Of a DNA stretch of 23,994 bases, positions 12,901-21,017 are shown piece after piece. Made by a program: the position numbers and the translations under genes. This DNA comes from Plakobranchus ocellatus (lineage: Eukaryota > Mollusca > Gastropoda > Plakobranchidae). The stretch is from positions 32,596 through 56,589 of the forward strand of contig BLXT01001797.1 of NCBI GenBank assembly GCA_019648995.1, written 5' to 3'. Below the pieces are notes generated by a model. The model searched no databases. It was not told the DNA's origin and saw nothing but the letters and a program-made list of their open reading frames with translations. Position 1 is the first letter of the stretch. Each line of letters opens with the position of its first letter.

Positions 12901-15900
12901 CCATTAATGGTTCCAAAATTTACAAAGCTGAGACTAAATTCAAAGGCGAAAATAAACTGAATTGTATAGTGAAAAAAGTTTTGGGCTGCCTTGGAAAAAT
13001 ATGGTGTAGATTAAACCTTGGTCCTTTCCATTACAATTTTAAAAAATCATACATGCTCACAAAAAAAAGTCATAATTACAAAGTTTAAGAATAAGGTAAC
13101 ATTGATACCATTACACTTCAGCATATTAGACTCAATCTCATAATTTTCATTATATTATACAATTTTACAATGCCCGTTTTTTTTTGTTTTTTTGTTTTGG
13201 TCATCCACTTTTCACTAACTCAAGCTTTTAAACACAACTATCTGCATAGTAAGCTGAATCTTGAAGCCAACGTGCCATACGATGTTTTATTTTCAGGCCC
13301 TCCTTTTTACCTGCAGTCACACCAAGGTAGTTTTAGACATGAAGGAAAACTGGCAGTGTGCACATAATACTGCAACACTTGTTCTTTTTACCCTCCTTTC
13401 ACTGATTCAATCACATTATAAAACAATTATTTTGTGTATTAATTGTTATGGAAAAAATGACACCCATACTATTATATCACCTTTTTTTTTTAAATTAATA
13501 TCTTGTGAGGTTTTTCTTTTGTGGGTTTTTCCAATTTCGACTATTTGGGGTGTATTCACCCATAAAAGTCATTTTATTTCTTTTTTTCTTCCATCAAATT
13601 ATTCTTTTTAGTTCAACTTGAAATAATTGCTGTATGAAAAAGTTATAATCCAATAAATTGTTCATATTACATTTAAGGTGCAGACTGACATAACTGACTT
13701 TTGAAGAATAATCTTTCTTAATGTTTTTCACTATATTAGCAATTTTTAAATGCTTTCACAACACTTGTTCAAATATTTTACTACTTTCCCTAATATTATA
13801 CAACTAGAATTATTTTTCTCAACATTGTTTAGGCATTTGCTATTATTTTACATGGATATGTTCTAATCAAGTGCCGAGGACACTTCTGACAAGGGAACAC
13901 TCTCAAATGGTTTGAGTTCCTCTCAAAATTCTTTGCTTCTCATTCAGAGTTTTAAGGAATAATAAATCAAATAAGACAATTCGGTTTTGAATTTGTCATG
14001 AATATTTTAGTTGAATAGAAGTAGTACCAATAACTGTCTCAGTGTAAACGAGGCAAGAACTTTCGAGACTGATCGTCCCATTATTTTTTCTATGTTTTTG
14101 AACTTCCTTTTACATTTTAACCACTGATTATTTTTTTTATTTAATCCACAAGTAAGCAATCGTTTGTTTGTTTTTTTTCAATGAGATGCCTTTTTCCTTT
14201 CTGTTGTAATACCCAATTGAGTTTCCTTAACTATCTCTACACAAATTTGTACCAGTTCTTTTATGCCCATTACTGAAATGTTGATAAGATTTTTACGTGC
14301 TAATAAAAGGGAAGATTAACAAAGTCAATAGATTATGAAGAAAAATGTCTTTCCAGTTCTAAATATCCCCTTCCAAATGTATGTATAATATGTAAAACAT
14401 AACAAATATGAAAATTTAAAACTGATTTTAAAGAAAGAAAAGAAGCTATGAGTTAGAAAAATATTGCCTCCTTAAATTTCATTGAAATATTGACATATTT
14501 TTCAAGATCCTAAAGGTTTTATTTTAATTGTAATTTTCAGTCATTTTTGCCTCCGTCAAAACTGCCTTACTATTACTTTTATCAAGGAATTTTTGTAGGT
14601 ACAGTGAAACACTTTGAGCGAAATTATAGGGACTTAAAAAAATCATTTAGGTGTAAACAAAATTGAAGAGCTAGGGTAATTTCAAAGAAAAAAATAATTT
14701 GAAGACTGAAGATCACTTTCATCAAGCCATGCATTTTGGGTTTAAACTTTTTTGGTTTAAGGATCCAGATATGAACATATGCTTATTATTCAATAATGAA
14801 CTTTACTGATCAAGCTGCTGGCAACCAGATAAGATAAAAAAAAAATCACTCTATAACTACCTAGTTAATCTTAAAGCCATGCTCTCTCAAAATGCGTTTT
14901 TATAATTTAATCACAAACCTTACAAATTCTGAAAGAAATCAAAGCCTACCACTTACTGCATTACCTATCCACAGTGGCTACTCACTTGCGCCACCCTGGA
15001 TCTACCTATAGTGCCCCTGCGGTCTTTGCCAAAAAAGCTGATTCAGCCTATGGAGGCAGCCGTGTTTTGCGTGTGACTGATGATCTCAAGGGCCGTCACC
15101 CACAGAAGTCCCGCACCCAATCAGAGGTTGGTTATGGCAACGGGGCTCGTGCAAGCTCAAAACGTGGAACTCTTCCTCGTAAGTATAAATCTTTAATTTC
15201 ATTTTTAAAATTATGCTTGATATATTTCAATTGATATTTGATTTTCAGGATTGATTCTGGAAGTCTTTTTAAGTAGTGGAGAACTAAGTACTTTTCATAA
15301 CATCGTGTATCAAAAGCAAATAGGCCTAATTTACAGAGGGAGGATTATTAACTCTGTTAGTTTATGACTTGACAGTCGCATTCTCATTTCTTGTTCTACT
15401 TACAGTTGCTATTGCTAGAATGAAACTTACATTTTGAAAGTTTCACTTTGACAGTTATTTATGTGCAAAGACATAATGTTTTAAATTACTATTATTTATT
15501 GTAATCTACTCGAGTTGGGCACCAAAGGGAATTTAATGTATCCCTTTTTTTTACCTCAGCCACTTTTTTATTTCTATTTGTTTGTAGTACTTTTAAAGAT
15601 CTTGATCTAAAAGTTACACCTTTAAGATCTAAAAACGGATTTTTTTTTTTTAAGTTAGAATTCAAGACAGGAAGAAAATATTAGCTGGAAAATGCTGAAT
15701 TTTTTTTTATTTTCCTTTTTTTTTTTTAGAATTTCAAATGACTTTTCTGAAATCTTTTAGCCCATAGGCCCTAGATATTTTTCTATTTGTAATGCTTTTG
15801 TTAATACTGAATCACAAATTTTTGAACAGCTTTACTTTCTACAAAAGCATTGTTAATTCCACTAATTCTCGCTATCTTTTTTCCTTTCATTGCTCTGATA

Positions 15901-16698
15901 CTTGTGCAGTAGTAGGGTGAATCAGAGACTGCCTAGCACTACACTGCTTGTAAAATAGTGCTTAATATTTTAATACTCGCCAAAATATGGATGGAGGGGA
16001 TATCAGAAACCGCCTAATATTGTAGTGCTTGATAAATAGTGCTCAATTTAAATACTAGCCAATTTTCAATCAGAGATCACTAGAGAACTTTTTTAGGTCG
16101 AATTTGATTGAAACAGTGAAGCATCTACAAATGATACGCACAGCTTCAACAGATATTGTCTATCACATCCAGTAACCATTCAGTTCTTTCAGAGACCCAT
16201 AAGGATTTTCTTCAGTCTATCACCCCACATTATGTTGTTGGTTGTACTTTGAATTGTATCACAAGTGAATAAAGACCTCAATGAAACAATGTAATTCTGT
16301 ATGACAAGTTTCATTTGAGGGATTAAAAATACTTTATCAGTATGGAAGATGGAGAACTGATCATTAGAATATTGATCTAAGGGGATATTTGTAGCTTCTT
16401 TTTTTTTTTGGGTGGGGTGTGACCATTGGTGACATACTGATAAAGTCTGATTGGAAAAGAAGGAATTCTGTAATTTTTTTCTTCCAAAACATGAGAAAAT
16501 AGTGTTATTTGCAGTCTGACGTTAGCCTTTTTACATTATATTACTGTCAATGACAATCTTCTACCCCTGTCGTGCCATTATGAGGATAAATATTCATATT
16601 TTTTTAGAATAAATTGCATAGGATGCATTTCATTCCATTTTTTCTTCTCTTTTATTTTACCAGGCTCAAGATCACAGACCAGCCTTGGTGCCTTGTAG
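144..16698 (+). CDS. Orphan class C (mGluR-like) G-protein-coupled receptor, 5'-partial, 15 exons plus a probable microexon
   Basis: Exons: 144-315, 1246-1463, 2045-2217, 2997-3170, 3754-3844, 4522-4734, 6175-6386, 6646-6773, 7862-8028, 8743-8937, 9579-9862, 10544-10685, 11406-11589, (13297-13326), 14975-15178, 16664-16698. Phases agree at every junction, giving 863 residues without the microexon. Residues 1-345 look like a Venus-flytrap ligand domain, about 348-450 form a stalk with Thr/Pro repeats, TM1-TM7 lie at about 452-721, and the tail follows. Class C marks are the Cys pair expected to link TM3 (C519) to extracellular loop 2 (C610), helix 6 with PIWLAW, and FLPK at the end of TM7, matching the family's F/YxPK. 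Such receptors sit in the plasma membrane, bind small ligands in the flytrap and signal through G proteins. No NCD3G cysteine-rich domain is seen. The ligand and orthologue are unknown; Drosophila CG32447-like, Boss and GPR158/Smog-type orphans are candidates I cannot separate by eye. The start codon and signal peptide are outside the window. Confidence 0.9.
316..1245 (+). other. Receptor intron 1, no other gene seen
   Basis: This is AT-rich intronic DNA. Open frames on either strand are low-complexity and lack splice context. The acceptor at 1232-1245 ends in TCCAG after a T-rich stretch. Confidence 0.7.
1246..1463 (+). CDS. Receptor exon 2: flytrap lobe 1 to lobe 2
   Basis: The exon enters in phase 1 (G|CC = Ala) and leaves in phase 0 at ACG|GTGAGC. 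It carries FLLKLSPSFSYDVGAVSSLL, equivalent to the family's 'FxRTxPSDxxQxxAi' segment, and then VDFVILLYDSHDPFW, the beta strand and helix that open lobe 2. Confidence 0.88.
1464..2044 (+). other. Receptor intron 2
   Basis: AT-rich intron. A decoy TTTTCAG at about 1883-1889 is followed by an open frame without convincing coding character. The used acceptor ends CCTGCAG at 2044. Confidence 0.6.
2045..2217 (+). CDS. Receptor exon 3: flytrap lobe 2
   Basis: Phase 0 in, phase 2 out, with the near-consensus donor CTT|GTAAGT. It encodes SELSDIIRELDERQVVRNVV and continues with a helix RDKLQQLLDAV. This is the usual pattern of lobe 2, in which a simultaneous-binding helix precedes a hydrophobic strand. 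Residues are about 131-188 of the visible protein. Confidence 0.87.
2218..2996 (+). other. Receptor intron 3
   Basis: This intron holds diverged internal repeats (annotated at 2674-2880) and nothing else recognisable. The acceptor is TTCTCGACCAG ending at 2996. Confidence 0.6.
2674..2880 (+). repeat. Diverged intronic repeats with TCTCACTG heads
   Basis: Related segments begin at 2674, 2781 and 2831, each with TCTCA. The first and third share a long similar core, (C)TTAGAGGAGCAAACATAATT against CCTAAGAGGAACAAACATAG, about 153 bp apart. The middle one shares only the head and a TAACATAATTGCTG stretch. It looks like an old local tandem duplication rather than an interspersed element. Confidence 0.5.
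2997..3170 (+). CDS. Receptor exon 4: flytrap lobe 2
   Basis: Enters in phase 2 (TT|A = Leu) and leaves in phase 2 at GAG|GTAGGT. The product includes FMTSQSTKVNSSLIIERSS and later FAGVTIPWITDYYAR. The Asn-Ser-Ser is a possible N-glycosylation site on the extracellular domain. Frame and phases match both neighbours. Confidence 0.87.
3171..3753 (+). other. Receptor intron 4
   Basis: AT-rich intron with homopolymer runs. Its last 165 bases belong to the duplicated splice-acceptor block at 3589-3772; the rest holds no recognisable gene. Confidence 0.6.
3589..3772 (+). repeat. Tandem duplication of a 3' splice site plus exon head
   Basis: Copy 1 is 3589-3684 and copy 2 is 3685-3772. Both begin GATG(T)CAAGGG, run through TGTATTTATC and a pyrimidine tract to CCACAG, then continue as exon sequence: CTATGGAAACCTATAATC in copy 1 and GTATGGTAAACCTGTGATC in copy 2. 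Copy 2 is the working acceptor with the first 19 nt of exon 5. Copy 1 lacks one base relative to copy 2 within its exon part. Confidence 0.85.
3754..3844 (+). CDS. Receptor exon 5: flytrap
   Basis: Enters in phase 2 (AG|G = Arg) and leaves in phase 0 at CGG|GTATGC. The 91-nt exon encodes YGKPVIDASTPSTMRYMLSR and a short helix, LEAVDGVMR. It corresponds to the C-terminal half of the flytrap, where family members re-enter lobe 1. The acceptor is the second of two duplicated copies. Confidence 0.87.
3845..4521 (+). other. Receptor intron 5
   Basis: AT-rich, with a long T run near 4330-4350. No gene is seen. The acceptor is TTCTTCAACCAG ending at 4521. Confidence 0.6.
4522..4734 (+). CDS. Receptor exon 6: end of flytrap domain
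   Basis: In phase 0 at both ends (71 codons), donor ATG|GTGAGT. It contains ESAVADCGGQPRQICDKYR, with two cysteines likely to pair, and then LLDVFSNAVFGGVNTNGSP and YKVYHYFVDRAGP. This resembles the last lobe-1 part of class C flytraps, 'xxxFxGxxGxxxFdxnGd', with FGGVNTNGSP filling that slot. Confidence 0.88.
4735..6174 (+). other. Receptor intron 6, 1.4 kb, no gene seen
   Basis: This is the second-longest uninterrupted stretch between strong receptor exons. I found no open frame with splice context on either strand and no clear repeat. The acceptor follows TTCTATTTTTTTAG at 6174. Confidence 0.55.
6175..6386 (+). CDS. Receptor exon 7: juxtamembrane stalk
   Basis: Phase 0 in, phase 2 out (GT|G = Val). 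After VATVSVNNAGAMSTSFETG it carries a short Cys cluster, CPSIGECC, and then a low-complexity run APPTTAPPTTTTPDP, likely an O-glycosylated extended stalk. Metabotropic glutamate, calcium-sensing and taste receptors have a nine-Cys NCD3G domain here; this protein has only three closely spaced cysteines. Confidence 0.85.
6387..6645 (+). other. Receptor intron 7, 259 bp
   Basis: The shortest intron of the set. Donor GT|GTAAGA, acceptor GGATTCACAG. No other content. Confidence 0.6.
6646..6773 (+). CDS. Receptor exon 8: acidic linker and first half of TM1
   Basis: Starts with G completing GTG (Val). It encodes MYPRDQEITGAYMDADRDDD, then LNHKWIIALGVLA entering helix 1, and ends one base into a Gly codon. 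The donor that keeps frame is CTG|GCAAGT, a GC-type 5' splice site. The GT six bases into the consensus (exon end 6777) would shift the frame of exon 9 out of TM1. Confidence 0.8.
6774..7861 (+). other. Receptor intron 8, GC-AG type, with CT microsatellite
   Basis: The donor is GCAAGT at 6774-6779 and the acceptor CTCTCTCTCAAAAG ends at 7861. The intron begins with a long pyrimidine repeat, annotated separately. The rest is AT-rich with no gene seen. Confidence 0.7.
6816..6985 (+). repeat. (CTGT)n/(CT)n microsatellite
   Basis: A CTGT tetranucleotide run at 6841-6858 passes into CT. The uninterrupted (CT)38 covers 6907-6982. It lies about 40 bases after the donor of intron 8. Confidence 0.95.
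7862..8028 (+). CDS. Receptor exon 9: TM1 end, loop 1, TM2
   Basis: Enters in phase 1 (G|GT = Gly) and leaves in phase 0 at AAG|GTAAGT. It completes TM1 with LGILCVVVFEIYILYKL, followed by a basic first intracellular loop, TRLGNKWR, and TM2 LGQLLLFGVLLCYLTLFAYL. The spacing and basic loop fit class C receptors. Confidence 0.9.
8029..8742 (+). other. Receptor intron 9
   Basis: AT-rich, with A and T homopolymers at about 8390-8404 and 8491-8502. No gene seen. Acceptor TTCTCCTACCAG ends at 8742. Confidence 0.6.
8743..8937 (+). CDS. Receptor exon 10: TM3 and start of TM4
   Basis: In phase 0 at both ends, 65 codons. It begins ATCGITRFGVGVSYAICFAV: the Cys near the top of TM3 (residue 519) and the 'RxxxGxxxAxCxAxLLxK' pattern are the strongest class C signature in the gene. 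Loop 2 has SRSNSDILLPGD, then YLKGIYQFLMFIFAVGVQ opens TM4. Donor CAA|GTAAGT. Confidence 0.92.
8938..9578 (+). other. Receptor intron 10
   Basis: AT-rich, no gene or repeat recognised. Acceptor ATCTCTCACTAG ends at 9578. Confidence 0.6.
9579..9862 (+). CDS. Receptor exon 11: TM4, loop 2, TM5, start of TM6
   Basis: Phase 0 in, phase 2 out (AG|T = Ser). TM4 finishes in VVIDIQWLI. The second extracellular loop carries WVCNHYTWEAG with C610, partner of the TM3 Cys. TM5 is HLISLTYIMVMILITTILSL. The third intracellular loop is short, ITNHRES, as is usual for class C, and FIGIAAGF opens TM6. Confidence 0.92.
9863..10543 (+). other. Receptor intron 11
   Basis: AT-rich, no gene seen. The acceptor has a run of twelve or more T before CTTAG at 10543. 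Confidence 0.6.
10544..10685 (+). CDS. Receptor exon 12: TM6, loop 3, TM7
   Basis: Enters in phase 2 and leaves in phase 0 at AAG|GTAAAA. SIPIWLAWGLVGG completes TM6, where family members have a conserved WLAF/WLAW. The third extracellular loop is acidic (NDDHDYAQEFGD). TM7 is ACIAFGLFCTATLILFAMFL, ending in PK, the class C signature at the helix 7 exit. Confidence 0.92.
10834..10935 (+). repeat. (GA)n/(GACA)n purine-rich microsatellite
   Basis: GAGA runs pass into GACA and GACT tetranucleotides and then back to GAGA near 10923-10934. On this strand it is the reverse complement of the CT/CTGT repeat in intron 8: 10847-10866 matches the complement of 6843-6862 base for base over 20 nt. Confidence 0.9.
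11269..11326. other. Assembly gap (58 N)
   Basis: Unsequenced bases inside intron 12. Any small exon here would be invisible, but exons 12 and 13 join in frame without one. Confidence 0.99.
11406..11589 (+). CDS. Receptor exon 13: proximal cytoplasmic tail
   Basis: Phase 0 in, phase 1 out at CCCA|GTAAGA. It starts VRQLVNMGVEGIYLEDDRE, directly after TM7, then has Tyr-rich segments such as TYYAGSVIMAPPSYKSKG and VIYVNNQGMYSEPVV. The tail is intracellular; the tyrosines are possible phosphorylation sites, which is inference only. Confidence 0.88.
11590..13296 (+). other. Receptor intron 13, first part
   Basis: Starts with a degenerate repeat region (11663-11950) and continues as AT-rich DNA. 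Other acceptor-like sites, such as CTTTTTCCAG at about 11982, lead to an immediate stop in the required phase. Confidence 0.55.
11663..11950 (+). repeat. Degenerate GTCATTGTGCTT-type repeats
   Basis: GTCATT cores recur at 11663, 11703, 11824, 11841 and 11887, with GTG/TTG-rich spacers (for example GTGTTTGTAGTG, GTGTTTGTGGTG, GCTATTGTGTTTG). The unit length is irregular, so it reads as a decayed minisatellite rather than a clean tandem array. Confidence 0.5.
13297..13326 (+). CDS. Probable 30-nt cassette microexon of the receptor tail
   Basis: Preceded by ATGTTTTATTTTCAG and followed by AAG|GTAGTT. It is 30 nt and phase 1 on both sides, exactly what the junction between exon 13 and exon 14 allows. 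Included, it turns GDP-MATHLRHPG into GDP-SPPFYLQSHQ-VATHLRHPG; omitted, both neighbours still join in frame. I place it as an alternative or constitutive microexon of the cytoplasmic tail. A chance match of acceptor, donor, phase and open frame is possible but not likely. Confidence 0.6.
13327..14974 (+). other. Receptor intron between microexon and exon 14
   Basis: 1.65 kb of AT-rich DNA with T runs. No coding segment or recognisable repeat found. The acceptor TTACCTATCCACAG ends at 14974. Confidence 0.55.
14975..15178 (+). CDS. Receptor exon 14: basic cytoplasmic tail
   Basis: Phase 1 at both ends; the donor is CTC|GTAAGT. It encodes THLRHPGSTYSAPAVFAKKA, then SRVLRVTDDLKGRHPQKSRT and QSEVGYGNGARASSKRGTLP. 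The segment is rich in Arg, Lys, Ser and Thr, with RxxS-type spacing (KSRTQS, SSKRGT) that would suit basophilic kinases. No SH3 polyproline or other named motif is evident. Confidence 0.87.
15179..16663 (+). other. Receptor last intron
   Basis: AT-rich, with a two-to-three-copy degenerate repeat at 15921-16080 and an AATAAA at 16268-16273. The acceptor TTTTATTTTACCAG ends at 16663. Confidence 0.6.
15921..16080 (+). repeat. Degenerate tandem duplication, ~70-80 bp unit
   Basis: The heads ATCAGAGACTGCCTA, ATCAGAAACCGCCTAAT and ATCAGAGATCAC lie at 15921, 16002 and 16069. The first two units also share TGCTTG(A)TAAAATAGTGCT and a TTTAATACTNGCCAA tail. Spacing of 81 and then 67 bp shows indels between copies. 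Confidence 0.65.
16664..16698 (+). CDS. Receptor terminal coding exon and stop
   Basis: C|GC completes Arg, then SRSQTSLGAL and TAG at 16696-16698. With the previous exon the end reads PRSRSQTSLGAL. It has no classical class I PDZ-binding end, since the -2 position is Gly. The short exon is supported by a good acceptor and exact phase. Confidence 0.82.
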
Positions 16699-17700
16699 AT
16701 CTGTAAACTAGCTAAACCCAAGGTTAAAAGACCATAAGCTTCAGACTTAAAACTATAGTTTTCTAGAAACTGAGATGATTTTTTTTTAAATTTGGGCCAA
16801 CTTTAATTTTTAGTATATTTTGTATTAAATTCTTACCCAAGTTAAAGTGAATTAACATTATAGTAATGTAATGCCCATATGACTTCATATTATTGTTATT
16901 GTATACGTTCTTGCCACCCATTAATTTGCTAGTGAATTGAAATCTGTAGTGATCACAATGAACGTCTAAGAAATGGAATAAAATAGATTTTCTACAGCTG
17001 TTGAAATAGTAACAATCTTGATTTGCAACAAGTGAGCAAAATAAACTTTAATGTTAAATATTTTTCTCAAAAACCTTTTTTTTTCTCTTTTACCCAGATT
17101 TTTTTCTGAACTAAAAGTCAAAAACGCAGGGGAAAAATTATGTATATCCTTATGGAGATGATCGTTGAAAGTTTTGTTTTGTGTGCCATGATGAACTGAG
17201 ATATAAGAAGTGTTTTTGTAAAACATCACTTAAGAACAAACAATGTCTACAGTTATCAAATTTCTGTATGACTGTGTACGCAAGAAAATACAAAATCATG
17301 ACACAATTTCGCAAGTCATAATACAATTTGCAGTATGCGAGAAAATCTAAATTATTAAATAATATAATCATTTCTTTCATAATAACGCAGTTCATATTGC
17401 TTATAACTGATTCAAACTTAACCTTCCCTTTAAAAAATCATGGGCTGGTGCTATTTGCCTCAACTCATTTCTGTTGAATTGAACACTTAATTATCGAGGA
17501 ACTTTTTTACACAAGTAAATTAACTCATAGCACTTACCCTTTTTTGTGATATCTTAAAGTTACATTTTTTGTCTTTGTCTGTAAGCGTTTTTATTATATC
17601 TGTTTTTTGAAATTTCACAATTCATTTCATTTGAGATCATGTCTTTTGAGTTGGGCTCCATGAATAGCAGTTTTGAGAATAAAATAATTTAATTAAGTGA
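16699..17700 (+). other. Receptor 3' UTR with candidate poly(A) signals
   Basis: No coding frame follows the stop. AATAAA occurs at 16977-16982 and 17678-17683, and another at 18510-18515. The sequence cannot tell which is used. The first would give a UTR of about 0.3 kb. Confidence 0.45.
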
Positions 17701-20085
17701 TTTTAAGTGATCTTCCTCTTCTTCATCTAAATGTGAATCAAATCTTTTCTAGTGTTCCCTGTAACTAAATTTCTAGAAAATTTAGACAAAATTAATAAAA
17801 AAAAAAAAAAAAATGTTTTAAAATTTCATTGGTATAATCTGCAACATCTGAGACAGTTTGACTCTGAAAAACATTTTCTTGGCTAGATGTGTGGATGATT
17901 ATGATGCTTGAAAAACCAGTTTGTACTCTGGCAAATCAGGTCAAAGTCGGGCAGTTTTATATGAATATATTGCCAAACGTTATTGATGTTCACTGTATAT
18001 GCTTATTTTTCCAATACGCCTTGACAATAATAAATTCTTATTTGTGAGTGTGCAAATTCTTAAGGAGGTAACAAATGTTGTCATGTTTTATAAAGTCTGT
18101 CAACTTCAACAGCTTTCATTTTTCTCGTCTGTTTGTTTGTTGTTTATGTTTAAAGTGAAAACTTTATCTTTCTTTATTATTATTGCCTCGAATGCATGTC
18201 AGAACCATTCCATATACTTTTATCACTTGTTTTGTTTTGTTCATTTTCTGATATTTCTCAGAGCAAACTGAGTATTGACCCATGGCAACCATATTTTTAG
18301 TTGCTGGGCATGCTAATATTTTGTATAGACCTAAAAATTACGATAAGAAGATTTTTTTTTTTACTTTACTTTAGCATTATTTTTTTTAAACTTTACATCA
18401 GGCTGCGCATTGTTTGTTTGTTTGTTTCATGTTTTTGTGTGTGTGCATATTATTTTCGAACCACTTTTGAATATATCATAAGTTGATATTATTATTCCTA
18501 CTACAAGTAAATAAAGTATATCTATATTCATAATCCGAGTTTTGTTAATCTCTTGCTAAACATTTTATTTGAAATTATAAACTAGTCCATGCAGTTTCTA
18601 CTAAAAAAAACTTCTTTTATTGCTTTATTAACTTTTAAGAGCTGCTTTTTAAAGCCTATGAAGCTTCATACAGCTTGATTTTAGTTCTTCAAATATACAG
18701 TATTCGATTTAAACCTTTTTACATGGTTAAGCTATTAGGAGCAATTGATAATTTTTTTTTTCTTACTCACTAGGAAGTTTTTTAAAATAATTTTATTTAG
18801 TTCCACACCTTAGAAGAACTGAAAACTTGGCAAATACAAACTACATGAGAATCAGAACAACGAAAATTTAGTATTAAGAAATGCATGCGAGTTTTTTCCA
18901 TTTTAAGCTAGGAAGTAATAACATTGAAAAATTAAAGTAAATCTTTAATGAAAATTTGTATGTATGGACTAATCGCCATCATAATAAATGTCAACTTTAT
19001 TATTACTTTTTAACAGAATGCAATTTTGAAATCAATATAATGAAGGCCACCAAGAGAGATGCCAACAAACATTTTTTATAATATTTTAATAAGTATTATT
19101 TCAGTTTTTTTAAACGCTGTTTGTATCTTTGAACCAAGAACTAATAGTCTATGTTAAAGGTAACTCCAGGCTGAATTAGTAAGGAACATTCTTGAATGAT
19201 AACTTTTAGTGCAAAGGCCTAATGAAAGAAGCAGTGAGTATTCTACATTACACTACATATAGAAATGCAGTACATTGGGATTTTTCCGTTGGAAGAGGAC
19301 TGCTGTGCATGGTGACTCGAGATTCATCATTTTGATATTTTCTGACCTCTGATGAGATGCATGCCAAAATTTAAGCATTTTGAATTTGATGAAATTAAAT
19401 GCATCTGGAATTCATGATAAATTCTTCTTTCATTAAATTTTAATCAGAGCACAATAAATATTCCCAAGGTTTTGTTCTAAAGAGATGCTCAGATTCTCGC
19501 TCAGTAGGCCTAATTGTACAGAAACTGCTACTAATTTTGTAAGCAAGAGCTTTAATTTTTTTTTCTTTTAAAATTTTCCTGCTAATATCATTCAATATTG
19601 AAATGAAACATTCTTTTGCTCCTAAAAGAGAGGAATTCGTCAGTAAAGTGTAGATCTATCTGAGTGTCTCTGTTGATATTTTATAGTGTTTCCACCGCAT
19701 TCAGTAAAAATTGCTTGCAGAGCAGCTCAGATGGTTTAAATAGGTTTGAAGCCCCTTGCCAAAGCCTTTACTTTTGCAGCTCATAAAGATTTTCCATACT
19801 TTAATTGAGAAAAGAAACACGAGCGTTATTTCATCAAGTCTTGAAATCAATGTGTTTTGGATTTTTTTTAAAATTGATCAACCTAAGAAATGTAGTAAAA
19901 TCGTAACGAGAATAATTAAGACGCCTCGTTAAAATCTTCCTCGTCTTCTTTGTGAACTTTGTTTGATGGCCACTGTTTAACCCCTTTAAGATTCAACCCT
20001 TCTAGCCATTTTGTAATATCGACGTCAGTTATAGCAACCATAAAAACAAACACAAGTACAATGCCAAAAACACCAACAATAAAGT
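17701..20085. other. AT-rich intergenic or long-UTR DNA, no gene seen
   Basis: Both strands carry only short, low-complexity open frames. It contains A and T homopolymers and one TAGGCCTA palindrome at 19505-19512. I recognise no exon, RNA gene or transposon. Confidence 0.55.
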
Positions 20086-20087
20086 AC

Positions 20088-20164
<77 letters not shown>

Positions 20165-20220
20165 TTGGTAGCAGAACCGGTAGCAGTAGCAGTAGTATTA
20201 GGAGGAGTAGTAGTAGAAGT
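20088..20220 (+). repeat. (TAG)n trinucleotide repeat
   Basis: Uninterrupted TAG units cover 20088-20164 (about 25 copies), followed by interrupted GTAGCAG/AGTAGTAT variants to about 20220. Long homopolymeric open frames across it are repeat artefacts, not proteins. Confidence 0.97.
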
Positions 20221-20274
20221 AACTTATTAGGCATAAAATATAGTTTAAGAATTGCCTTTTTCAAAATGTCGAAT

Positions 20275-20582
<308 letters not shown>

Positions 20583-20824
20583 ATAATAAAGACAGTAAGA
20601 ATAATAGTAATGATGATTATAATTATAATTATATCGATGATGATGTTAGCAAAAATAACAACAAACAAACCTATAACATACATAAGACATTAAATTCAAT
20701 ATGAACATGAAGCATAGTAGATCGATGAACTTAATTGTTTCACACCTCTTTTTTGAAAAAAAAAAACAAAAAAACACAGTAGTGACACATTCTGCCTATA
20801 GGCCCTAGTACATTTTGGTTTCAG

Positions 20825-20897
20825 TGGGACTGAACGACAAAAGTTTTTGGCAGCTGTACTTGACGAAACTGGCATTGAAGAAAAGCTTTTTCTGTAA
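20825..20897 (+). CDS. Candidate terminal exon or retrocopy end, unknown protein
   Basis: TTTTGGTTTCAG precedes T|GGG, and the frame reads GTERQKFLAAVLDETGIEEK, then LFL and a TAA at 20895-20897. The stretch has a mixed, helix-like composition unlike its low-complexity surroundings. An A-rich tract (20963-21017) with AATAAA at 20984-20989 follows. It could be the last exon of a plus-strand gene whose other exons I cannot find, or the 3' end of a retroposed copy. I do not recognise the family. Confidence 0.25.
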
Positions 20898-20962
20898 TCC
20901 AAGGATGAACTTTTGTCAAGACGGAGAAATCGAATTGTAGCTAGACCTCAATACCCCTTCCT

Positions 20963-21017
20963 AAAAAAAAAAAAAAAATTAATAATAAAAAAAAAAATAA
21001 GAATCGAAAAAAAAAAT
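20963..21017 (+). repeat. A-rich tract
   Basis: Three A runs separated by TTAATAAT, TAAGAATCG and the like. It may be the tail of a retroposed sequence ending near 20,960, or simple low-complexity DNA. Confidence 0.6.

Noticed and set aside
15179-15366. Alternative terminal exon from the TTTTCAG at about 15248, or read-through of the exon 14 donor
   Set aside because: The first gives about 40 residues of uncertain character after an intron of about 70 bp, unlike others in the gene; the read-through ends in 15 hydrophobic residues. The 16664 exon fits better, though a rare isoform cannot be excluded.
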